From positions 124,001 through 188,000 of the forward strand of contig NZ_JAKJPO010000001.1 in assembly GCF_021725675.1 (NCBI RefSeq): a stretch of 64,000 nucleotides of DNA, given 5' to 3'. This DNA comes from Marilutibacter chinensis (GTDB lineage: Bacteria > Pseudomonadota > Gammaproteobacteria > Xanthomonadales > Xanthomonadaceae). Position numbers and translations under genes: made by a program. The notes below the pieces were generated by a model, which saw only the letters and a program-made list of their open reading frames with translations, had not been told where the DNA came from and ran no database searches. Of this stretch, positions 26,531 to 38,672 are shown in pieces (the first letter of the stretch is position 1; each line of letters begins with the position of its first letter).

Positions 26531-27655
26531 ATGAGCAAGCGTGACTACTACGAAGTGCTGGGCGTCGGCCGCGACGCGTCGGCGGAGGACCTGAAGAAGG
26601 CCTATCGCCGCTGCGCGATGAAGCACCACCCGGACCGCAACCCCGGTGACGCAGCGGCCGAGGTCGCGTTCAAGGAGTGCAAGGAGGCCTACGAGGTCCT
26701 GTCCGACGCCAACAAGCGCCGAGTCTACGACCAGCACGGCCACGCCGCGTTCGAGCACGGCATGGGCGGCGGCGCGGGCGCCGGCTACGCCGACATGGGC
26801 GATATCTTCGGCGACATCTTCGGCAACATCTTCGGTGGCGGAGCCGGTCCGCGCGGACCGCGCCGCGGCGCCGACATCGGCTACGTGATGGAGCTGAGCC
26901 TGGAAGAGGCGGTCGGCGGAGTCGAGCGGCAGATCGAGATTCCCACCCTGGAGAACTGCGATACCTGCAGCGGCAGCGGTTCGGCCGACGGCAGGACCGA
27001 GGCCTGTACGACCTGTGGCGGTCGTGGCCAGGTGCGGTTCCAGCGCGGCATCTTCTCGATGCAGCAGACCTGTCCGCATTGCGGCGGCCGTGGCCAGACC
27101 ATCGCCGACCCGTGCGGCGACTGCCATGGGCAGGGCCGGGTCGAGCGCAACAAGACCCTGCAGGTGAAGGTGCCTGCCGGAGTCGATACCGGTGACCGCA
27201 TCCGCCTGGCCGGCGAAGGCGAGGCGGGGCCGGCCGGGGTCGCGCCCGGCGACCTCTACGTCGAGGTGCGGGTCAGGGAGCACGAGATATTCCAGCGCGA
27301 TGGCGACGACCTGCACTGCGAGGTGCCGATCCGGATATCGCAGGCGGCGCTGGGCGACATCATCCGCGTACCGACGCTGAACGGCGATGCCGAGATCCGG
27401 CTGCCGGCCGAGACCCAGAGCGGCAAGCTGTTCCGCCTGCGCGGCAAGGGCGTGAAGTCGGTGCGCAGCCGCAGCGAGGGCGACCTGTATTGCCGGGTCG
27501 TGGTCGAAACGCCGGTCAACCTCACCGCCGAGCAGCGCGAGCTGCTGGAGAAGTTCGAGGCGACCTTCTCCGGCGAAGGTGCGCGCAAGCACTCGCCGAA
27601 GTCGGCGACCTTCCTCGACGGCGTCAAGGGCTTCTGGGACCGGATGGTGTCGTAG
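26531..27655 (+). CDS. dnaJ: Co-chaperone DnaJ (Hsp40)
   Basis: 374 residues. J domain [17 protein letters not shown] with HPD in [10 protein letters not shown] (residue about 33), Gly/Phe-rich region ([26 protein letters not shown]), four zinc-finger repeats [32 protein letters not shown], and the C-terminal substrate domains. All expected motifs are intact. It follows dnaK by 134 bp without a clear terminator in between. The ATG at 26531 lacks a strong Shine-Dalgarno. Confidence 0.98.
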   Translation: MSKRDYYEVLGVGRDASAEDLKKAYRRCAMKHHPDRNPGDAAAEVAFKECKEAYEVLSDANKRRVYDQHGHAAFEHGMGGGAGAGYADMGDIFGDIFGNIFGGGAGPRGPRRGADIGYVMELSLEEAVGGVERQIEIPTLENCDTCSGSGSADGRTEACTTCGGRGQVRFQRGIFSMQQTCPHCGGRGQTIADPCGDCHGQGRVERNKTLQVKVPAGVDTGDRIRLAGEGEAGPAGVAPGDLYVEVRVREHEIFQRDGDDLHCEVPIRISQAALGDIIRVPTLNGDAEIRLPAETQSGKLFRLRGKGVKSVRSRSEGDLYCRVVVETPVNLTAEQRELLEKFEATFSGEGARKHSPKSATFLDGVKGFWDRMVS

Positions 27656-27751
27656 TTCCGGCGGGAGCCCGGTCGCGGCTGCGCCCCGGCCTGCGGCGTC
27701 CGGCCTGAGGTTTATGATGGTGGCCGGCCATCAGGATTGCGCAGGCGTCGG

Positions 27752-30106
27752 ATGAAGACTCCCCCGAAGGATCCCGGGACGATCCCCGCGAAAGCGCCGG
27801 AGTTCGACCGCAGCGTCCGTCCCTACGACGGTCCAGCCGGCGGCTGGGATGCGCTGAAGGCGGTCGCCGGCGCGGTCCGCGGGCAGATGGCGATACCGCG
27901 GTCGGTCGGTGCGCTGCACCGGGTCAACCAGCCGGTCGGCTTCGACTGTCCGGGTTGCGCCTGGCCCGACCCGCGCCACACGTCCTCTTTCGAGTTCTGC
28001 GAGAACGGCGCCAAGGCGGTGACCTGGGAGGCCACCGCCAAGCGCACGACGCCGGAATTCTTCGCCGCCCACACCCTGTCCGAGTTGTGGGACTGGAGCG
28101 ATCACGACCTGGAGAACGAAGGCCGCCTGACCCATCCGATGGCGTACGACGCGGCCCGGGACAAGTACCTGCCGGTCTCGTGGGACGAGGCCGCCGCGCG
28201 CATCGGCGCCGCCCTGAGCGCATTGCCGAAGCCGGAGATGGCCGAGTTCTATACTTCCGGGCGCACCTCCAACGAAGCGGCATTCCTCTACCAGCTGTTC
28301 GTGCGCGAGTACGGCTGCAACAATTTTCCCGACTGCTCGAACATGTGCCACGAGGCCACCAGCACCGGCCTGCCGGAGTCGATCGGGGTGGGCAAGGGTA
28401 CGGTCTCGCTCGAGGATTTCGAACACGCCGACGCGGTGTTCTGCATCGGCCACAACCCCGGTACCAACCATCCGAGGATGCTGGCGACGCTGCGCGGGGT
28501 CTCGCTGCGCGGCGCGCCGATCGTGGTGATCAATCCGATGCCCGAGCGCGGGCTGGAGCGGTTCGTTTCGCCGCAGGATCCGGCCGAGATGCTGACCGGG
28601 CATGCGGTGCGGATCGCTTCCACCTACTTCAAGCCGCGGATCGGTGGCGACCTGGCGGTACTGAAGGGCATGATGAAATGGCTGCTGGAGGCCGACGCCG
28701 CCGATCTGGCCGACGGCGGCGAGGGCCTGCTCGATCGTCCGTTCATCGCCGGGCACACGCGGGGCTTCGAGGCGCTGGCGGCCGATCTGCAGGCGAGTTC
28801 CTGGGACGCCATCGAGCGCCATTCGGGGCTGTCCCGCGACGAGATCGCGAGCGCGGCCGGGATCTACGCCAGCGCCGGGCGGGTGATCGTCTGCTACGGC
28901 ATGGGCATCACCCAGCACCGACACGGCACCGAGAACGTCCAGCAACTGGCCAATCTGCTGTTGCTGCGCGGCAATATCGGCAAGCCCGGCGCCGGTATCT
29001 GCCCGTTGCGCGGACATTCCAACGTGCAGGGCGATCGCACGGTCGGCATCACCGAGAAGCCGGGTGCCGCGCTGCTCGAAGGAATCCGCCGTACCTATGG
29101 CTTCGAACCGCCGGCCGCGCATGGGCACGACGCGGTGGCCGCGGTCAAGGCGATCGCCGAAGGACGCTCGAAGGCCCTGGTCTGCCTCGGCGGCAACCTT
29201 GCGGTGGCGATCTCCGATCCGCAGGCGACCTTTCCGGCGATGCGCAAGCTCGAACTGGCGGTGCACATCGCGACCAAGCTCAACCGTTCCCATCTGATCC
29301 CCGCGCGGCAGGCCTTCCTGCTGCCGTGCCTGGGCCGCACCGAACTGGACATCCAGGCCGGCGGGCCGCAGTCGGTGACGGTGGAGGACTCGATGTCGAT
29401 GGTGCATGCGTCGCAGGGCCGGCTGAAGCCGGCCTCGGAACACCTGCGGTCGGAACCTGCGATCGTCGCGCTGCTGGCGCGGGCGACGCTGCCGCAGTCG
29501 AAGGTCGACTGGGAGGGCATGGTCGCCGATTACGACCGCATCCGCGACGGCATCGAGGCGGTGTTCCCGATCTTCGCCGACTTCAACGCGCGTATCCGGA
29601 TGCCCGGTGGCTTCCATCTCGACAACGCCGCCGCGCGGCGGCGCTGGAACACCCCCGACGGCAAGGCGCGCTTCCTGCCGGCACCCGGTCTGGACGAAGA
29701 TCCGCCGGCCGTCGACGGCCTGCTGAAGCTGGCCACGGTCCGCTCGCACGACCAGTACAACACCACCATCTACGGCCTCGACGACCGCTACCGCGGAATC
29801 CATGGCCGTCGCGACGTGGTGTTCGTGAACCCCGACGATCTCGCCGAGCGTGGCCTGCGCGAGGGCGACCGCATCGACGTGGAGGCCTGCCGTCCGGACG
29901 GTATGCCCAACGGGCGCAGCGTACGTGGCTACGTCGCGGTGGCGTTCGGTATCTCGCGTGGCTCGGCGGCGATGTATTACCCGGAAGGAAACGGTCTGGT
30001 CGCGCTCGACGACCATGATCCGCGTTCGGGCACGCCCGGCTACAAGTCGGTGCCAGTGCGGCTGTCGGCGTCCGCGTCCGCGGCGCAAGGCGACCGTGGG
30101 CTCTGA
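27752..30106 (+). CDS. FdhF/YdeP-family molybdopterin oxidoreductase
   Basis: About 784 residues. It belongs to the YdeP-like branch of formate dehydrogenase alpha-type proteins. Seen are FDCPGCAWPDPRHTSSFEFCENGAK near residue 60 (a reduced Cys set in place of a full four-Cys Fe-S motif), PVSWDEAAARIGAAL, FYTSGRTSNEAAFLYQLFVREYG, SNMCHEATSTGLPESIGVG where the Cys lies at the position of the Mo ligand, and GNIGKPGAGICPLRGHSNVQGD. The C-terminal molybdopterin-binding part has TIYGLDDRYRGIHGRRDVVFVNPDD. Members are linked to acid resistance in E. coli, but the substrate is unknown. fdhD overlaps the 3' end by 11 bp. Confidence 0.92.
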   Translation: MKTPPKDPGTIPAKAPEFDRSVRPYDGPAGGWDALKAVAGAVRGQMAIPRSVGALHRVNQPVGFDCPGCAWPDPRHTSSFEFCENGAKAVTWEATAKRTTPEFFAAHTLSELWDWSDHDLENEGRLTHPMAYDAARDKYLPVSWDEAAARIGAALSALPKPEMAEFYTSGRTSNEAAFLYQLFVREYGCNNFPDCSNMCHEATSTGLPESIGVGKGTVSLEDFEHADAVFCIGHNPGTNHPRMLATLRGVSLRGAPIVVINPMPERGLERFVSPQDPAEMLTGHAVRIASTYFKPRIGGDLAVLKGMMKWLLEADAADLADGGEGLLDRPFIAGHTRGFEALAADLQASSWDAIERHSGLSRDEIASAAGIYASAGRVIVCYGMGITQHRHGTENVQQLANLLLLRGNIGKPGAGICPLRGHSNVQGDRTVGITEKPGAALLEGIRRTYGFEPPAAHGHDAVAAVKAIAEGRSKALVCLGGNLAVAISDPQATFPAMRKLELAVHIATKLNRSHLIPARQAFLLPCLGRTELDIQAGGPQSVTVEDSMSMVHASQGRLKPASEHLRSEPAIVALLARATLPQSKVDWEGMVADYDRIRDGIEAVFPIFADFNARIRMPGGFHLDNAAARRRWNTPDGKARFLPAPGLDEDPPAVDGLLKLATVRSHDQYNTTIYGLDDRYRGIHGRRDVVFVNPDDLAERGLREGDRIDVEACRPDGMPNGRSVRGYVAVAFGISRGSAAMYYPEGNGLVALDDHDPRSGTPGYKSVPVRLSASASAAQGDRGL

Positions 30107-30935
30107 CGACACACGCGTGCGCCCCGGCCAGGCGCACCGTGCGGTCACCGTCCACGGCGGCGGGGATGGGCAGAGCGGCGAGGACTGGCTGGCCGAGGAG
30201 GTGCCGGTCGAGCTGCGCTACAACGGCGAGGCGTTTGCGGTGATGATGGCGACGCCGGTCGACCTGGAGGACTTCGCGTACGGCTTTTCGTTGAGCGAGG
30301 GGCGGGTCGCCCATCCTGGCGACATCCACGGCGTGACGGTACACGCGCAGCTGGAGGGCTACATCGTCGAGATCGCTGCCCCGGCCGCGGTGAGCCCGGA
30401 GGCGGGCGACGCGCGTCTGCTGCCGGGGCGCAGCGGATGCGGCCTGTGCGGCAGCCGCCGGCTGGAGGAGGTGCTGCAACCGGTGGAGCCGGTACCCGAG
30501 GGCCCGACAGTCGACCCCGGTGCGCTGGAGCGGGCCCAGGCGGCGTTGGCCGAGCGGCAGCCCCTCAACGCCGTCACCGGTGCGATGCACGCCGCCGCCT
30601 GGGCCTCGCCGGCAGGCGGGATCCTCCAGGTGCGCGAGGACGTCGGTCGCCACAACGCACTGGACAAGCTGCTCGGTGCGCTCGCTCGCGAAGGCATCGA
30701 TCCGCGCACCGGCTTCGTGATGATCACCAGTCGCGCCAGCTACGAGATGGTGAGCAAGGCGGCCCGCCTCGGGATCGGCATGCTGGCGGCGATTTCGGCG
30801 CCGACCGCGCTCGCCGTCGACCTGGCCCGCGCCGGCAATCTCACCCTGGCAGGCTTCGTACGGCCGGGGCGCTACGTGCTCTACAGTCATCCTCAACGCC
30901 TGGCGAAGGCGCGCATCGCCGACCGGCCGTCCTGA
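30096..30935 (+). CDS. fdhD: Formate dehydrogenase accessory sulfurtransferase FdhD
   Basis: About 279 residues from GTG at 30096, which overlaps the preceding gene by 11 bp and has AAGG upstream. FdhD moves sulfur from IscS to the molybdenum cofactor of formate dehydrogenase-like enzymes. The two active-site cysteines are in SGCGLCGS, and the later VREDVGRHNALDKLLGAL, MITSRASYEMVSKAA and AISAPTALAVDLA are conserved. Overlap with the YdeP-family gene implies that the partner oxidoreductase needs sulfurated cofactor. No other formate dehydrogenase subunit is nearby. Confidence 0.95.
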   Translation: MGSDDTRVRPGQAHRAVTVHGGGDGQSGEDWLAEEVPVELRYNGEAFAVMMATPVDLEDFAYGFSLSEGRVAHPGDIHGVTVHAQLEGYIVEIAAPAAVSPEAGDARLLPGRSGCGLCGSRRLEEVLQPVEPVPEGPTVDPGALERAQAALAERQPLNAVTGAMHAAAWASPAGGILQVREDVGRHNALDKLLGALAREGIDPRTGFVMITSRASYEMVSKAARLGIGMLAAISAPTALAVDLARAGNLTLAGFVRPGRYVLYSHPQRLAKARIADRPS

Positions 30936-30982
30936 AAGGGAGCGTCGGTGCCACGTGCCTTGTGAGTGCGCGCGGCAGCCAG

Positions 30983-30994
30983 TAGCCTGCGCCG
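30983..30994 (+). promoter_or_regulatory. -10 box adjacent to dapB start
   Basis: TAGCCT at 30983-30988 lies 6 nt before the dapB ATG, and no Shine-Dalgarno is present. This is the geometry of a leaderless transcript. The -35 is not clear. Confidence 0.35.
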
Positions 30995-31717
30995 ATGAAC
31001 GAGCCGAGTCCCCCTGTCCGACTGTTGATCCACGGTGCTGCCGGGCGAATGGGCCAGGCCCTGCTGCGCCTGGCCGGCGAGCGCGACGATGTCGACGTGG
31101 TCGCCGCGGTCACGCGTTCGAAGCCGGCCCAGCGGGTGATCGACGGTGTGCCGCATTTCTCCGCCACCGAGCTGGAAGCGGTGCCGGAGTTCGATGTCGC
31201 GATCGACTTCAGCCTGCCGCAGGGGCTGGACCCGCTGCTGGCGCTGTGCGTGTCGCGCGGCCGCGCACTGGTTTCCGGCACCACCGGGCTGGAGCCGGAA
31301 CAACGCGCGGCACTGGATGCGGCAGCCGGGAACATCCCGGTGCTGTGGGCGTCCAACTTCAGTCTGGGCGTCGCGATCCTCAACGAGCTGGTCGCGCGCG
31401 CGGCGGCGGCGTTGCCGGGCTGGGACTGCGACATCGTCGAGTCGCACCACGTGCACAAGAAGGACGCGCCGTCCGGCACCGCGCTGACCCTCGGCGAGCA
31501 TGCGCGGACGGGCGGGGCGCAACCGCGTTACGCGGCCCTGCGCGCCGGCGACATCATCGGCGAACACACGGTCCAGTTCACCGGCCTGGGTGAACGCGTC
31601 GAGCTGATCCACCGGGCGACCAGCCGCGACATTTTCGCCCGCGGCGCACTGCATGCCGCCGCGCGCCTGCGTGGACGCCCCCCGGGCCACTACCGGGTCA
31701 CCGACCTGTTGAGCTGA
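30995..31717 (+). CDS. dapB: 4-hydroxy-tetrahydrodipicolinate reductase
   Basis: 240 residues, at the short end of the family (E. coli 273). It makes tetrahydrodipicolinate with NAD(P)H in lysine and diaminopimelate synthesis. LLIHGAAGRMGQALLRL is the nucleotide motif, and ESHHVHKKDAPSGTALTLGEH contains the catalytic His and Lys. The C-terminal TGLGERVELIHRATSRDIFARGAL is typical. The region between the two motifs is shorter than in E. coli. Confidence 0.96.
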   Translation: MNEPSPPVRLLIHGAAGRMGQALLRLAGERDDVDVVAAVTRSKPAQRVIDGVPHFSATELEAVPEFDVAIDFSLPQGLDPLLALCVSRGRALVSGTTGLEPEQRAALDAAAGNIPVLWASNFSLGVAILNELVARAAAALPGWDCDIVESHHVHKKDAPSGTALTLGEHARTGGAQPRYAALRAGDIIGEHTVQFTGLGERVELIHRATSRDIFARGALHAAARLRGRPPGHYRVTDLLS

Positions 31718-31720
31718 ACG

Positions 31721-31771
31721 CGCCCCCGGCGTCTGCCGTCAAGGTGTCATCGGAGGCTGGCGCCGGGGGCG
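31721..31771. repeat. 11-bp inverted repeat between dapB and carA
   Basis: CGCCCCCGGCG (31721-31731) and CGCCGGGGGCG (31761-31771) are perfectly complementary, separated by 29 bp. It is directly after the dapB stop and 10 bp before a possible -10 TAGAAT (31781-31786) of carA. It could be a terminator of dapB or part of carA control. Confidence 0.6.
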
Positions 31772-31911
31772 TCGGCCCGCTAGAATTCCCGCTCGCCTGA
31801 ACCTCTCGCGCCGGACCGGTCCTCACCGCGTCCGCGCTTTGCTGCAACCTGAATTCACGGGTCTGCGCGAAGCCGAGCGGTCAGTATTCCCCGGCATCCA
31901 AGGCGACCCCC

Positions 31912-33039
<1,128 letters not shown>

Positions 33040-33047
33040 GCGGGACC

Positions 33048-33605
33048 ATGCGCGGACTGATAGCGAGCCTCCTGCTGATGCTGTCGTCGCCGGCCTTGGC
33101 TGCGACGCCGGCCGATGGGCGGCTTGCGCAGGTCCGGCAGTTGCTGGGATTGGACGAATCGCTTCATCGTCAGTTGCGCGAGCAGCTTTACAGCTCGCCC
33201 GATTTCGCGGCCTATGACGAAGCGAAACGCAGTTGTATCAGTCAGGTGGTGTCGCAGAACTTTTCCGACGGGATCGACGAAGCCTTCAGCGAGCTGCTCG
33301 ACGAGGATGCAGTCGTCAACGAGTTGCTGGGTTTTTCGCGCACCGATACGGGTTCGCTGTTCTTTGCGGCATTGCGCGAGGACATGCAGGCAAGGCTGCT
33401 GTCCGGCGGTGAGGCGGGCGGGGATGCGGATGGCCTGCTGCGTGGCCTGTCCGTCGAGCAACTGGCGGAGGTCGGCGAGTTTTCCGCGACGTCGGCGGCA
33501 GACCTGCTTCGACGTCTCCGGCGAGCGGATTTCTCGCAGGGGCGGTCGGCAACGGCGCTGGATCAGCTGCAATCGCACTGTGGCGTTGCAGCCTCAGGAA
33601 CCTGA
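33048..33605 (+). CDS. Small exported protein of unknown function between carA and carB
   Basis: 185 residues from ATG at 33048, 8 bp after carA. A clear signal peptide comes first (MRGLIASLLLMLSSPALA). The mature part is helical and starts with ATPADGRLAQVRQLLGLDESLHRQLREQLY. Two cysteines (KRSCISQ and QSHCGVA) could form a disulfide in the periplasm. I do not recognise the family. A GTG at 33036 overlapping the carA stop (GTGA) is an alternative start but would add residues before the signal. It is likely translated from the carAB transcript. An ORF at this place occurs in other carAB loci of proteobacteria, but its job is not known to me. Confidence 0.8.
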   Translation: MRGLIASLLLMLSSPALAATPADGRLAQVRQLLGLDESLHRQLREQLYSSPDFAAYDEAKRSCISQVVSQNFSDGIDEAFSELLDEDAVVNELLGFSRTDTGSLFFAALREDMQARLLSGGEAGGDADGLLRGLSVEQLAEVGEFSATSAADLLRRLRRADFSQGRSATALDQLQSHCGVAASGT

Positions 33606-33773
33606 TGGCGGTCCCCGTTACACATCGCATCGGCAGGCGCTGCATCGGCCATCGGTCTGCCGATATGCCCCCTCTGGCCGCAGTCGAACAATCGGCGATC
33701 GGAAGACGATCCGCCGAGCAGCTCACCCGGTCCGCCCGATGGGCGCGCCGGCAAAGATCTTATCGAGGACGAA

Positions 33774-37025
<3,252 letters not shown>

Positions 37026-37057
37026 ACGGCGCCGCCCGGCGCAGGGGCGGGGATGGG

Positions 37058-37083
37058 GCGGGGCGGGTTTCGGCCCGCCCCGC
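37058..37083 (+). terminator. GC hairpin after carB
   Basis: Perfect 10-bp stem GCGGGGCGGG / CCCGCCCCGC with loop TTTCGG, 33 bp after carB. No U-run follows directly; a run of seven T starts at 37106. Confidence 0.55.
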
Positions 37084-37141
37084 ATTCCTGCTAGCCTGTA
37101 GAGGCTTTTTTTGCACGGCCGTGAATGGGTGGTTGGACGCC

Positions 37142-37156
37142 TTGGCATGACGCCAA
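37142..37156. promoter_or_regulatory. Inverted repeat upstream of greA
   Basis: TTGGCATGACGCCAA is a perfect TTGGC-N5-GCCAA palindrome 56 bp before the greA start. It resembles an operator half-site pair, but no regulator can be named. A second AT-rich repeat (TTCTTTC and GAAAGAA) lies between it and the start. Confidence 0.35.
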
Positions 37157-37211
37157 TCGCATCCGCCGCCTTCTTTCTTTTGCGGCCCCGAACGAAAGAA
37201 AGGACGTACCC

Positions 37212-37688
37212 ATGAGAGCACCGATCACGGTGAAGGGCGCGCAGCGCCTGCGCGCGGAACTGGAAGAACTCAAGTCGGTCAAGCGGCCGGCGGTGATCAA
37301 TGCGATCGCCGAGGCGCGTGCCCATGGCGACCTCAAGGAGAACGCCGAATACCACGCCGCGCGCGAGCAGCAGGGCTTCATCGAAGGCCGCATCAAGCAG
37401 TTGGAGGCCGAGCTCTCGCACGCGCAGGTCATCGACGTGGCCTCGCTGAACGCGGGTTCGCGGATCGTGTTCGGTGCGACCGTCGAGCTGGCCGATGTCG
37501 AAACCGATGCGAGCACGACCTACCAGATCGTCGGCGACCTGGAAGCGGACATCAAACAGGGCTGGATCGCGATCTCCTCGCCGGTCGCGCGTGCGCTGAT
37601 CGGCAAGCACGAGGGCGACAGCGTCACTATCGAGGCGCCAGGCGGCACCCGCGAGTACGAGATCGTATCGGTCAGCTACGCAGGCTGA
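37212..37688 (+). CDS. greA: Transcription elongation factor GreA
   Basis: 158 residues. Coiled-coil N-terminal domain ([65 protein letters not shown]) and FKBP-like C-terminal domain ([35 protein letters not shown]). GreA rescues backtracked RNA polymerase. The tip with [11 protein letters not shown] (acidic residues for Mg) is intact. The ATG with AAAGGACGTACCC upstream is preferred; 29 upstream in-frame codons are not used. rpfE follows after 11 bp. Confidence 0.97.
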   Translation: MRAPITVKGAQRLRAELEELKSVKRPAVINAIAEARAHGDLKENAEYHAAREQQGFIEGRIKQLEAELSHAQVIDVASLNAGSRIVFGATVELADVETDASTTYQIVGDLEADIKQGWIAISSPVARALIGKHEGDSVTIEAPGGTREYEIVSVSYAG

Positions 37689-37699
37689 CGGATCTGGCG

Positions 37700-38656
37700 A
37701 TGCGGGTCAGCCTGCTGCTGCCGGATCCCGCCCGTTTCGGCGGGCAGCGCCTGTTTCCGGATCTCGCCCGAACGCTCGGGCGCGCCGATGCGACCCATGA
37801 CGACAGGCCGCAGCGCGAACGCGTATTCGACGTCTTGCCGCGCGGCTGGCCGGTGGCGGCAGTCACCCGCCAGGGCGACGTCGGCGATGCCGCCGATGCG
37901 ATCTGGCTGCGCGCGGATCCTGCCTACGTACGCCCCGACATCAATGGCGCCCGGTTGCTGGCTCATGGTCGCGGCCTGCGGCTGACAGAGGCCGATGCCG
38001 CTGCGTTCCTGTCGGCGTTGCGCCCGCTGTTTGGGGATCTCGGCAGTCCGATCGATGCGCCCGTGCCGTCGCGCTGGTACCTGCGGCTGCCGCAGGGCAG
38101 CCGCCTGCCGGCTTTCAGCTCGCCCGAGGAAGCGCTCGGCGACGAGCTGTTCGAACACCTGCCGGGCGCGGGCGACGAAAGCGACCGGGACAGGCAGGCG
38201 TCGCGGCGCTGGCGGGGATTGTTGAGCGAGGCGCAGATCGTGCTGCACAACCATCCGCGCAACGCCGAACGTGCCGCCGCGGGTCTTCCGATGGTCAACT
38301 CGTTGTGGTTCTGGGGCGGCGGACAATTGCCCGACCGGGTGCGATGCGCGGCGGATGCCGTCCACTCGGACGACGATGCGCTGGCGGCTTTCGCGAACCT
38401 CGCCGGAGTGACGGCGCTGCCGCTGCCCGCCGCGTGTCCGGACCTGACCGGGTCGGGCGATTGCCTGTTCGACCTGCGCGAGGCGAGGGATCTGGCCCGT
38501 CTCCAGGGCGACTGGCTGCAGCCGCTGATCCAGCGTCAGAACACCGGCACTGTCGCCGAGATCGTGCTCGATTGCGCCGACGGCAGCATCTTCACGCTTC
38601 GGCGTTCCCAGCGGTGGCGGTTCTGGCGGCGTTCGCGCGAGCGGTTGGGCGCATGA
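37700..38656 (+). CDS. rpfE: RpfE-type regulatory protein
   Basis: 318 residues. It fits the RpfE type, the protein encoded between greA and recJ in Xanthomonas rpf loci, and this gene is exactly at that place. The sequence starts MRVSLLLPDPARFGGQRLFPDLARTLGRAD and contains a distinctive PMVNSLWFWGGGQLPD, also seen in proteins loosely annotated as phosphoglycerate mutase-like. No catalytic motif can be assigned. Its biochemical role is unknown and in Xanthomonas it has only a modest effect on DSF-linked phenotypes. recJ starts 16 bp downstream, so greA-rpfE-recJ look cotranscribed. Confidence 0.85.
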   Translation: MRVSLLLPDPARFGGQRLFPDLARTLGRADATHDDRPQRERVFDVLPRGWPVAAVTRQGDVGDAADAIWLRADPAYVRPDINGARLLAHGRGLRLTEADAAAFLSALRPLFGDLGSPIDAPVPSRWYLRLPQGSRLPAFSSPEEALGDELFEHLPGAGDESDRDRQASRRWRGLLSEAQIVLHNHPRNAERAAAGLPMVNSLWFWGGGQLPDRVRCAADAVHSDDDALAAFANLAGVTALPLPAACPDLTGSGDCLFDLREARDLARLQGDWLQPLIQRQNTGTVAEIVLDCADGSIFTLRRSQRWRFWRRSRERLGA

Positions 38657-38672
38657 GCGGTCGGGCGCTGGA

